Shown piece after piece: positions 1 to 9,671 of a stretch of DNA of 64,000 nucleotides (position 1 is the first letter of the stretch; each line of letters opens with the position of its first letter). The translations under genes were made by a program, and so were the position numbers. The notes under the pieces are model-generated. The model made no database searches. It had not been told where the DNA came from and saw only the letters and a list, made by a program, of their open reading frames with translations. Source of the DNA: Apium graveolens (lineage: Eukaryota > Streptophyta > Magnoliopsida > Apiales > Apiaceae). Location of the stretch: assembly GCF_009905375.1 (NCBI RefSeq), contig NC_133653.1:67964329-68028328 (forward strand). The letters run 5' to 3'.

Positions 1-717
1 GAATGATCACTTAACACGGGTTGAGTTTTCTTACGACAATAGATCATATGTCAGTATTGAGGTATCGCCTTATGAGATCCTTGAGGGAAGACAATGTCGA
101 TCTCCCTTATGTTAGGATGAAGTTGTAGAGCGCAAGATGCTCGGACCCGCAGTAGTCCAAAGGACCAAGGGATATAATAGATCTAATCAGAGGACGGCTG
201 GTAGTAGCCCAAGATGGACATAAGAAGTATGTTGATTTGACACGAAAGAACAAAGAATAGGAAGTAGGGGACCTAGTGTTGTTAAAGGTATCCCCTTGGA
301 AACCCTTGGAAAGGATTGATGAGATTCGGAAAGAAAGGAAAGTTAAGTCCCCAATTTGTCGGACCCTTGGATATATTAAGAAGTATTGGGAAGTTAGCAT
401 ATGAGCTAGCCTTACCCCAGAACATGTAGCAAGTCATAACGTGTTTCACGTATCAATGTTAAGGAAGTGTAGTTCCGATGCCAGATAATTAGGGGCATAT
501 GAGCGCATAGACATGCAACCAGACGTAACCTATATGGAGCAACCAGGAAGGGTTATAGATTGAAAAAGGAACAAGTGCTTAGGAGAAGGGTTATCAAACT
601 ATTCAGAGTTTGATGGAAGAACCACAATGTGGGAAAATTTACTTGAGAGTTAGAAAGTGTAATGCTAAGAAAGTATCCCTATTCATTTTCTATCTGATTC
701 CGGGACGGAATCCTTTT
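1..717 (+). pseudogene. Gypsy A: integrase C-terminus and chromodomain remnant
   Basis: This is the last part of a Ty3/gypsy pol gene whose upstream part lies outside the window. Reading + strand frames, the first 120 bases give a degraded form of the integrase segment that in element B reads EFSYNNSYHSSIGMPPYEAL and onward. Around 530-690 a chromodomain-like stretch is recognisable (EQP..VID, then WKNHNV, then LESVMLRKYPY), matching the end of pol in element B. Many stops and shifts break it, so it is not functional. The polypurine tract and LTR follow directly. The same family is present as gypsy F, where the equivalent segment is 42721-43440 on the other strand. Confidence 0.8.
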
Positions 718-730
718 AAGGAGGGGAGAC
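718..730 (+). other. Polypurine tract of gypsy A
   Basis: Purine run AAGGAGGGGAGAC immediately before the LTR start TGTAATAACCC. It would prime plus-strand DNA synthesis. The same tract occurs on the - strand at 42703-42720 in gypsy F. Confidence 0.85.
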
Positions 731-2919
731 TGTAATAACCCTAATTTTTGGGAAATTTTGAAACCCTTATGAATAGTGTTTTTGCTGAATGAGAAAACTT
801 TTCATGCCACACTATGTAGGGGTTCTGATATGGATATTCTGAGATTTTATTAGTACTTTATATGGGATATAAGTGTATGTAAAGATCGTCAGAATCCAAA
901 TCCGAACACTTTGATTTTTCCCGGAAATCCAATAGATACGGAAAGAATTGAGTATAAGGTAACAGGATAAAAGGATTTAAATTAAAGGATTATAATAGAG
1001 GATGATAAAAAGGAAATAATGTATTTAGAAAGGTTAAGGGAACCTAAGTAATAAGATCTCGGGTATGATCCTTCAAACGATAAACGAAACGAAAGTTAAG
1101 CGAACCGTATAACAGATCAGCGGTCATTAGGCAAACAATTAGGAAGTTAATCAAAGGGATTAGAGAGGATGATGTCACCCAACCAATGAGAAGAGGCAAG
1201 GAGGGGAGGATGACATCATGAGGATGACACAAGCATGACATGGGAAGGAAGGAGATGTGGTGGCTTTTTAACCACACAAAATCAAGGGCAACTAGGTAAT
1301 TTACTAAAACAGACACAAAAATCAAACCAACCAAGCCAATCAAATCATTTTTCATCAAAATCAAAAAGAAACCAAGGCATGGTTCTTCATGCTCTCGGCT
1401 TTTTACTATTGCAAATGGGCAAGAATTCAAAACTCAAGATCCAAGCCTCCTAAATTGGTAAGATAATTCCCTAATCATCTTCATGCTTAGTTAGGGATAT
1501 ATCATGAGTTTAAGCCATCAATTCCTTCTCAATCTTCTTCATTTAATCAAAGAAGAAGACAATGAATAGTGTTTTCAAGTTTTTAACTTGAAGTTTTTCT
1601 TGTTTTCCTTGAAGATCCAAGCATTCCTAAGACTTCTCAAAGCTTCTTAAGGCTTCCTAGCTCCTCCCACCACTTCAAGGAAGGTATATCATCTCCAAAC
1701 CCTAGATTCCTATGTATTATAAGATGACTTTGATTAGTAGGGTGATATTGTAGCTTGATGTTGTGATTTAGAGTTTGGGATTTGAAATGGTAGTGAAATG
1801 GAATGGTAGATGTTGTTGTTTTGATTAAAAGAACTTAAGTATGGTTAAAGTTAAGCTTAGGCATAAGTATGAATGTTAAAATGGAATTGGTTTGGGTTGT
1901 TATGATGTGATAAGGATGGATGTTGGTTGTATGTTTGGTTTGAGGTTGAATTGGGTTGGTTTTGAATGGTTTTAAATTGGGAAATCGCGTAAACATAGCC
2001 GTCGTAACGTCCGATTTTCTTTAGACTGTTTTTGTGCATAACATTAGGACCCGAGAACCCCCTGCTAGATTTTGACCATTGCCATGTTTAGATAGCTCAT
2101 GTTACGAGCTTCGTTTTGATATGTAGTTCGTTTGATTCCGATGCACGGATTAGGAGAAACGACCGTTTCAAGTAACGGCATTTCGCGAACGAAACTTTTC
2201 CCCTCGCCTTACTTTGAAACAAAGGTTAAAGACCAAAAAGGGTTAATTAATGCATGAAACATTTATGGTAAGTGTGTTAGGCAGTTGGTAAGACACTCGC
2301 GAAGGAATCGCCTTAAAACTCGTAAAGGTTAAATTATTAAAAATGGTGGAGCCGAGGGTACCCGAGTGACTTAAGCGAGTCAGTAAGCGCAAAACAAGCG
2401 TTAGAGTCTAAGTTAGTTAAAGTATAGATTTACAAGTGACTTTGGTTTAATTCCAACTTACTTGTTGTTTATAGGTTACCAGACTCGTCCCGAGCCTTTT
2501 ATCCCCCCAAGTCGCTCAGGCAAGTTTTCTACCAGTTATAACTGTTGTTGTGATGTATATATGTATTGCATTATCTTGCGATAGATGCATGTTGGTTAAT
2601 TAGCAAATGTTGCAATATATTGAAGCATGCTGCCATGGTATATATATATGCATGCCTGTTTCGTATTCTTTCCATATATACCTGTTGATTCAGTTGATAA
2701 TACCTATGCTAGAGGATAGCGGTAATTTGCATATACCCTTAGTATAGGGACCCAAAGGTGAAAATATTTTCTAAAACCGGGAGTCGAGGATCCCGAGTAG
2801 ATTTTTGTATATATGGATATAAATATATATATATATATATACTTATATATATGGTCATAGTTTTCAAAACTATTAATCGAATAAGGTTTATTCGATAACT
2901 TTAACTTTACTTTATTATT

Positions 2920-3110
2920 GAATATTATTTCGAATATTATTCGAAGGCTTATGACTCCTTTATATTAAATGAATATTATTTTGAATATTCAATCGAGGGC
3001 TTACGACTCTTTTATATTATTTATTGAATATTATTTGAATATTCATTCGAGGGCTTATGACTCAGTTTATATTATTTAATGAATATTCATTTGAGGATCT
3101 ATGACTCCGA
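2920..3110. repeat. Tandem repeat inside gypsy A LTR, about four units
   Basis: Units of roughly 50-65 bp, each with an A/T-rich GAATATT palindromic part and then a GAGGGCTTATGACTC-like part. The array also occurs in both LTRs of gypsy F (about 40310-40520 and 49995-50210), so it is an old component of this LTR. Confidence 0.75.
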
Positions 3111-3609
3111 TTATTTGCTGAGATATATTCTTTATTTTATTAAAGAATAAGGTGTCAATAATCAAACTTATTTTCGATTATTCAAATAAAGATAGTACTT
3201 TCATATAAGTATATCTTTGGTTATTTAATACTCATTTCAAGTATAAGTTTTAATACTTCTACTTCAATTATTTTATAAAGATTATTCTTTGTGGGAATAT
3301 TATTTAAATAATAATATTCAGACATTTTCTAAATATTCTGGGGACTGATTTACTTCATTAAATCCGCTTTACTCCAAACACTCTTTAAAGTGTTTACGAG
3401 TCTTCAAAATGATTTTTAAAAGTTAGAGCGGATCCCAAAACTCATTTTTATATTTAAGATCTTCCTTTTTAAGGGGATTTAAATACTCGCTCAAAACCTG
3501 AGGGATCCGGCTCTGTGGTGTATTTTATATTCGCAACACAGTTGCAGTTTTGGTAAATAAATTGATTACTTACCCAACGTTCGGGAAGTAAGTCCATCTA
3601 TTGAGTCGG

Positions 3610-3705
3610 CATAAGCAACATGGGCTCAGTGGGCGTCCATGATAGTGTAAGTGGCTCAGTGGGAGTCCATCAAATGCATAAGTGGTTGAGTGGCAGTCCA
3701 GCATA
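3610..3705. repeat. Short tandem repeat in gypsy A LTR
   Basis: Three imperfect units of about 35-38 bp, each holding a GTGG.TCAGTGGGAGTCCA-like core. The gypsy F LTRs have different, longer sequence in this place, so this marks a subfamily difference. Confidence 0.65.
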
Positions 3706-4577
3706 AGGTCCTATTACGACCAGGGTGATGACCAGTGGGGAATTCGTCCATCTACTAGTAGAAAAGGTTACTTATGGGTATCTTCGCCTGATCAGCAAGA
3801 TATATGGTTTATGCCAAATTCTTTTCCTTTCTAAATTTATTGGATATTGCAATTCTGTTCATACTTTACATGACAGAGGTTTTCAGGAAATGTATAAAGA
3901 AGATGTATATGTGGATATATATATATATATATATCAGAACTAAATGAAGTATATCATTCCTTCATTTCCTTTAATAATATTTCAAAGATTTAATCTATTC
4001 AAATCTTGTCTGGTAGTCTCATCTATGTGATGAACTGTTGAAAGCTCATTATACTTTGAACAGTGGTAGTTCAAGTAGCTTTATAAATGATATAAGTGTA
4101 GTGAAGTAGTTGGTAACTTCATCCCTTGTTTTTACTTATATCTAGTAAGTAATTATCTTACACTTGATAAAAGATTCTAGTAAGTATCCAATCTTGTAAC
4201 TTCATCTTTTAAACTTATATCTAGTAAATGATTATCTTATGCATGACAAAGATTTTCAGAAAAACGTTGAGACAAGGTTAGATATATGAGATCACCTTGC
4301 AACGATATTTTTATACAATTATACACTGGAACTCTGTGTGTATTATGCATGGAAGAAGACTTCCAATATTTTGAAAAGTATATATGTATATATATATACT
4401 AAATATTTTGCGACTTCATCGCATTAAGATATCAAACTTGGTTCATTTCTTTTGACCAAGATTTTCATGAGTACTATGAGAAGGCTCATATATTGTTAAT
4501 CATTATACATATTGTTTTGGTGGGCTTGCTGCTCACCCTTGCTTTCTTCTTTCATCACACAACAACAGATAGAAAAG

Positions 4578-4724
4578 ATGAACAGGACTAAGCTTCCGAT
4601 TCGCAAGCGATTAGGAGACGTTCCGCAGTTTTCTAGAAGCATTGATGCCGCCGTAGCTGAGGTAGGAACTACCAATAGGCTAGGCTTTCAACTTTTGATG
4701 TACCAGATTTATGTATATTTATGA
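4578..4724 (+). CDS. LTR micro-ORF of gypsy A, H3-tail-like start
   Basis: A 48-residue ORF near the 3' end of the LTR, starting MNRTKLPIRKRLGDVP. Its start shares M.RTK....RK with the histone H3 tail. It lies nine bases after a pyrimidine-rich stretch ending CAACAACAG, and a splice-donor-like GAG|GTAGGA follows at 4661/4662. The enclosed exon-like piece, 4569-4661, is 93 bases. The same arrangement occurs in gypsy B (7789-7860) and gypsy F (38891-38986). The body (RKRLG.VP, then AAVAEV) matches F's micro-ORF (RKRVGSVP, then AAIAAEV), which suggests protein-level conservation between diverged LTRs. Function unknown; expression is inferred only from conservation and splice-like borders. Confidence 0.45.
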   Translation: MNRTKLPIRKRLGDVPQFSRSIDAAVAEVGTTNRLGFQLLMYQIYVYL

Positions 4725-4973
4725 ATTGTAATAATGGCAAAGAAATGTAAATTTATTCAGAAACCTTTTTAAGGTGTATTGACATATAATTGTGGAATAA
4801 AAGGACTTGTGATTATTTTGGATATTCATCTCTGAGACTATAACGTGTGGTGTGTGTGTTTATTGTGGGGTCACAGTACAGGGTAGTTGAGTAATTATTA
4901 AGATCGGGTGTTATTAAGGGAAATGGAACTCGTGACAACCCGGATCCCCGACCCCAGATTTGGGGGTGTTACA

Positions 4974-7900
4974 CATTCGGCCATGACCTTAAGGGAGCCG
5001 AATGAATGGTCCTAGAGATCATTCTTGTTGCTTGGTTCAATTTTTGTATGTTTAAGTGATAATGGCATGAAACTTATAGTGAAAATTTGATAAAACTCTT
5101 TGCATGCTAAGTGATCATCTAGGTATAGCTTATGTTAGGCTTGCATGTCAATTTTATGATAGAATATATTTAGAAAATATGTTGTTTTGGTTTGTAAAAC
5201 TCGAAGTTATGCATGCATGTGAATTTCTATTGAAATGTTGGAAGATTTTGATCATTAGGAAGGATTAATTTCAGTAGGAATAAGGAGTTAATTTTGATTA
5301 ATGCTTCTTGATGCATGGTAATAATTCGTGTATATCTTTTATAAAAATGCATAAACTTGTTATTTCAAAAACTTGATGATTTGTGAGTTGTGAAATATGG
5401 TTTCTTTTGTTTTGCCATGATTGCACCTTAGGTAAGGATGATCTCCACCAAGATTATTTTGAGTATAAGGGAGTTAGTTCAGTAGATCACCATGTCTAAG
5501 TCTTGGTTTGGGTATTGGGTTTTTGGTGGTTGAGTTTGTCAAGTAAAAACCTTAGAGAAAGGAGAGTCATAGTTTCTGCAGAAAATCAGTTTAGTACCCT
5601 GAGGTTTAGAGTGAGTTTTGACCATGTCATTGATGTGCACTTTGAGGCCCAAGCCACCAGAAGTTAGTATTGGGAGTATATAAAAGGTTTTAGGTGTTGG
5701 TTGGAGGTTTGCATGTCATTTGGTTAGGTGCACAAGTAGAATAACAAAATCTGTCCAGGGGACAGTTTTGTTGCAACTTAGAAATAGGGAGATTTGACCA
5801 TGTCATGGGTAGGCCCTCATTAGGTCCTGTTTGGCCTTAGTTAGAGGGAGTGTCAGAGAATTTTTTCCAACCCTAGATCATAGGATATGAGTTAGAACCA
5901 TGTGTCACAAATTAATTCAAGTCAGGGCGTTTTCTGCCCAGAAAAACAGGGGAACCATGGACTTTGAGCTTAGGCCCAAGAAGGCCTAAGCCAGGCCCTT
6001 GAGCCACATTAAGTTTGGGAGATGCCCTTAGGTCAGGAGAGTCTTGTGTAAAAGTTTTGAAGGATAACTTGTAGTTTAAGAGTGTCTAATACACTCAAGA
6101 AACCATAGATATCATTCTGAAATTTGCACCAGGGAGCACTTACACTTATCACATAGTTTTAGAACACTTAGGAGTGAGATTTAGGTTGACCACTATAGTT
6201 GTACGATAGTATAAGGTCAGTAGAGCAAAAGGCCCAAGTGAGGGTCAACAGGTCTTGGATAGTTTAGTAAAGGCACATCGAGTTAGGAAGCCAAAAATTA
6301 GAAGACTTTGTCTAGTTTAGCGACCAAGTGACTTAAGTTGTGAGTCGAGATCATCCAAGCCAAGTGTTGCATTATGGTGTATATGCTGTTATTTGGTATT
6401 AATATATGATATGTGATTATGTGGTTATGTGTGTGCAATTATAATTTAAAGGTGAATATAAATTAAGTGCATATAGGCCTAAGTGCCATCCGTGTTTAAA
6501 TTTGGGTTGTAAATAGGTTAAGTTGGTGAGGATATATTATAATGAGGATTATTATTATTTATGTAGGATCTCGAGATGAGGGAAAACTTTCCATAAAGGT
6601 TGAGTGAAGCTTCCAGTTGCTCCTACCAGTCAGACCAGACCAGCCTTTCTCAAGGTAAGTGATTCAACCTGTCTTTCGTATTCACTGTAAATAGTTCATT
6701 TATATCGATGCAACTATCCTGAGTCATTTTAATATATATATTTAAGTCAAGCGTATCTTATGTTTATCCTTGAAATGCCATGAACCCTTGAGTACGTATT
6801 GCAAGTAGTTCAAAAGCCTTATCATGATAGTAATTTAAAGTAATTTGAATGCCATGATAAAAGAAAGGGTAGTTACAACTCTTGGTTGATTCTCTTGATT
6901 AACATGCTAATGATTCCTAAGTATTGATATCTCATCCTGATACTTGAACCCCTATAGAACCTTACCTTGAACCCTGAAAGCCAGATATTTATCAAAGTGA
7001 TTCCTCATTGATTACCCCTCTTTCTTATCTTAAAGCTTGACAATTCTGATAAATCCTGAGCTAAAGATCATTTCTTCATACCTTAACACCCTTAGTATTC
7101 ATGAAGCTTACCTTCTTGATGATCCAACACTTGAACCTTGATGAGAAACCATTGCTTTAAGCCCAGTTTGGTATTACCCTTCATAATATCCAATAGCCTC
7201 GCTAAATTCCCTTGTCCAAACTTTGATATATGAAAACTATTCAGTTACCCTAATAGAGTATAGTTTTGTGGATCATGGCCCTGAAATTTAGTACCATATT
7301 TCCCGTGTTTCGAGTAGATCTATAATTCCTTGATAAAATGTTTTTGTTAAAAGAGATTTTGTTATATTTCGGCATCAGTTTTTGAAATAAATAAAACGTG
7401 GGTTTTCAGTCCCAAAGGGGGATAAACGTTTTCTTGAATAGTGGATCTGGACTGACACGCGAGTCCTTTCCACACTTATATTAGGCTTAAAAGTTGCCTA
7501 GGGATTCCCATTAATGTTGTAGAACCCAGCGAGGTTCGGGATTACTTCGCGGCTGATCACCGGCTGTAATCCGTAGCATCATAAAATGATTTTGATTAAA
7601 AGTATGATTTTGAAGTTGTTTTGATACAACAAAATGATGCCACCACCCAAAAGTTTTATCTCTCGATATCATTGGTTATGTCCTCTCATTGACATTCTTT
7701 AATATATATCTTGACTTATGTTTTGTATCGTATTGATTAGCACTTGTTGAGCATTTGGCTCACTCCTTGCTTTACCCTGATATTACAGCTAGCAGCTATG
7801 GTTAGATTCAAGCAGACCGTCCGTAAGACCTGTGATGCTGATGCTTATGTTCGAGCTCAGGTAGAATAAGAGATAGTAGTTTTGTTTGAGGACTCGATAT

Positions 7901-8039
7901 TTAAAATCAGTTGTAATAGATGGTAGTGTTGGGCTGTTATAAACCCTAAACTGTAAGATCTTGGATTTGGTTATGTTTATTTATTTTTAAATGGTGTAAT
8001 AGTTACATTTACTTTGCTGTTTGAGTTGGGGGTGTGACA
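4974..8039 (+). repeat. 5' LTR of gypsy B, 5'-truncated
   Basis: Ends GGGGGTGTGACA directly before a primer-binding site. From about 6257 to the end it matches the 3' LTR (24313-26135) closely. Its first 1.28 kb (4974-6256) has no counterpart in the 3' LTR, and the LTR start (TGTTACAACCGG, seen at 23729) is missing because gypsy A abuts at 4974. The simplest reading is that A inserted into this LTR, and that the 3' copy separately lost an internal segment at a GATAGTTT short repeat. No ORF of note lies in 4974-7797. Confidence 0.85.
7798..7869 (+). CDS. LTR micro-ORF of gypsy B, histone H3-tail-like
   Basis: A 23-residue ORF starting MVRFKQTVRKT (the 3' LTR copy at 25894 starts MVRFKQSARKT). 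The histone H3 tail begins MARTKQTARKS, so eight of eleven positions agree with the combined B sequence. It sits nine bases after TATTACAG (7781-7788) and contains a donor-like CAG|GTAGAA at 7860/7861. The exon-like unit 7789-7860 is 72 bases and would pass phase 0 into a following exon. Splicing to the acceptor at 8178 would give a 139-residue protein with the pre-gag ORF and would remove the primer-binding site from that RNA. The sequence match and spacing are seen; splicing and H3 mimicry are inferred. Confidence 0.5.
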   Translation: MVRFKQTVRKTCDADAYVRAQVE

Positions 8040-8044
8040 GGTTT

Positions 8045-8057
8045 TGGTATCAGAGCT
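8045..8057 (+). other. Primer-binding site of gypsy B
   Basis: TGGTATCAGAGCT five bases after the LTR end, complementary to the 3' end of plant initiator-Met tRNA, the usual primer of such elements. Confidence 0.9.
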
Positions 8058-8178
8058 ACGGTTTAGAGTCCCTGGATAACCCAAATAGGTTATAGGGTAT
8101 ATGTATAGGTTATAGATAATATGCGAGAGAGTAGGTTAAGTAAGTTTATTATTAATACTCCTTTTATTGGTTTGTCAG

Positions 8179-8535
8179 CAAAGGGCGCATTCCTCGTCAT
8201 CCTCTGGGATGGACGACACCATTACCTTCTCCGTGTATGCTGAGTTGAGGCGCGAGTTCGACATGCTTCAGGGCAAGTACGACCGACTGATAGACCGACT
8301 AAAGAACGTATACCCGGACAACCAAAACTATGAAGGGAAGCCCAAGGAGCAAATGACTGCGAGACTTGAGACCTTGGTTCAGTACGTCAACGCTAAACTT
8401 GAGGAGATGCCAGCGCACCGAGACCGCACCAGCCAGTATGTCATTCAGATGGTGGCGGATGAGCTCAAGAGCATTGTGAAGATGCTTCGAGAGGAAAAGA
8501 CTACCAAACCCCGTTCAGATGGAGTGGAGCCTTAG
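8179..8535 (+). CDS. Pre-gag ORF of gypsy B (coiled coil)
   Basis: An open frame between the primer-binding site and gag. The first in-frame ATG is at 8209 (MDDTITFSVYAELRREFDML). From a splice-acceptor-like TTTGTCAG at 8171-8178 the frame is open for 118 residues to the stop at 8535. The product is hydrophilic and predicted helical, with heptad-like spacing in AELRREFDMLQGKYDRLIDR and later VADELKSIVKMLREE. No known domain recognised. The acceptor is in phase 0 with this frame and with the LTR micro-exon donor at 7860. A positional equivalent, also with a coiled coil, is present in gypsy C (26426-26941). It is intact although the pol gene of the same element is broken several times. Confidence 0.6.
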   Translation, partial: QRAHSSSSSGMDDTITFSVYAELRREFDMLQGKYDRLIDRLKNVYPDNQNYEGKPKEQMTARLETLVQYVNAKLEEMPAHRDRTSQYVIQMVADELKSIVKMLREEKTTKPRSDGVEP

Positions 8536-8851
8536 TTCTTTCCATTTACCTTTCCATGTTTTTGTATTATCAGACTCCGTAGAATTCCCAGTTGTTTCCA
8601 TTATTTCCTTTAACTAAGCCTGTTGTTCCTAGAATCAGACTTTGTCCTAATCCTATGTATTGTGACCTTTAAATTTCAATAATCATGCTCTATTGTTCCA
8701 TTTGCTCTCAACTATTATTTTACGCTTTTATATGCATCGCCATATCTGCTTAATTTGAAACTTGACCTCATAAGTAAATAAGAATGCCATGTGATACCCT
8801 CAAATTATTTTAATCATTCATATCTGTTTTGACATAACTCTTATTTCAGGA
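8536..8851 (+). other. Gypsy B leader between pre-gag ORF and gag
   Basis: Non-coding, AT-rich. It ends in a pyrimidine-rich run and CTTATTTCAG, a splice-acceptor-like sequence that lay just before the gag ATG until copia-1 inserted at 8852. TSD of copia-1: CAGGA (8847-8851) against CAAGA (19092-19096), one mismatch. Confidence 0.6.
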
Positions 8852-9464
8852 TGTTAGGTCACACTTTCACTGTAGAGGGGGTGAATACAGTGTTTATTAC
8901 AATCAAATCAAACTTCAAGAACTTATGTAACAGAAAACAAACTTTATTGAAATAATAAACTCTGTTACAATCTGGAACTGTTATCTCTCAGTGATGAACA
9001 AAATATCACGAGAGCTGCTAGGGTTATATTAAATAATATTCTCGATAATGATAACACTTATAGTGTAAACCCTATGTCTGTGTTTATATACTACACAGTT
9101 ACAAGATAATCGCTAATTGATATGGAATATAATTCTGCTTCCTAAAATATATCAATCAGATATCTTCTATTCCAAGTATTCCATTCTTCACGGAATTCCT
9201 TCTTCATGCATATCTCTTCTTATGTTTATCTTGATCTTCTTAACTTTAATCAGCTACTGTCCTTATCTGATCATCCTTCAGCACTTAAGTTCTGATATCT
9301 ATCTCCTGATGCTTATCTCCTGATAACATAAGTACTGATATCCCTTAAGTTCTGTCGTCCAGTATAAGTACTGATCAGTTAAGTACTGATTTGTTCTGTT
9401 CAAATAAGATCTGAAATCTAAACATAAAACATATTAGCCATGACATTATCAAATATATCTAACA
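8852..9464 (-). repeat. 3' LTR of copia-1
   Basis: 613 bp, bounded TGTTAGGTCACAC ... ATCTAACA on the + strand. It carries a cluster of the family's dispersed motif (AAGTTCTGAT, AAGTACTGAT) at about 9281-9400. Short ORFs inside are present identically in both LTRs and show no sign of being genes. Confidence 0.95.
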
Positions 9465-9478
9465 ATTTCCCCCAACTT
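9465..9478 (-). other. Polypurine tract of copia-1
   Basis: On the - strand AAGTTGGGGGAAAT, immediately before the 3' LTR. Confidence 0.85.
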
Positions 9479-9671
9479 GTAAATTAGCAAAATATACAAG
9501 TTTAACAGATATTTGATGATGTCAAAAACATTAAGTACAAATGCATGAGAAATAGACAAGATAACTACAACTTACAGTCCTTAAAGTTTTTACCAATTCA
9601 ACTTCTGATAACAACTTCAATCTGTATAAATATCAGAATTTAAGCAGTTATAGATCTTCGACTTGGCTTCA

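Larger units (their letters stand above)
731..4973 (+). repeat. 3' LTR of gypsy A (4.24 kb)
   Basis: Begins TGTAATAACCC after the polypurine tract and ends GGGGGTGTTACA. The same ends, reverse-complemented, bound both LTRs of gypsy F (38584-42702 and 48271-52391), which defines the unit. It is unusually long and rich in AT repeats. It contains a four-unit repeat (2920-3110), a three-unit repeat (3610-3705), TA runs near 2820-2850, 3913-3935 and 4380-4400, and the small exon/ORF at 4569-4661. It is clearly diverged from the F copies, notably near 3540-3730, so A is older or another subfamily. The five bases after it are CATTC; the other flank is outside the window. Confidence 0.9.

Noticed and set aside
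7789..7869. A captured full histone H3 gene
   Set aside because: Similarity covers only about the first ten codons; the globular H3 domain is not present in any LTR here.
8045..8057. tRNA gene at the TGGTATCAGAGC sites
   Set aside because: These are primer-binding sites of 12-13 bases next to LTRs; no cloverleaf.
9117..9323. 68-codon ORF repeated at 18744-18950
   Set aside because: Chance frame in the copia-1 LTR, duplicated because the LTR is.
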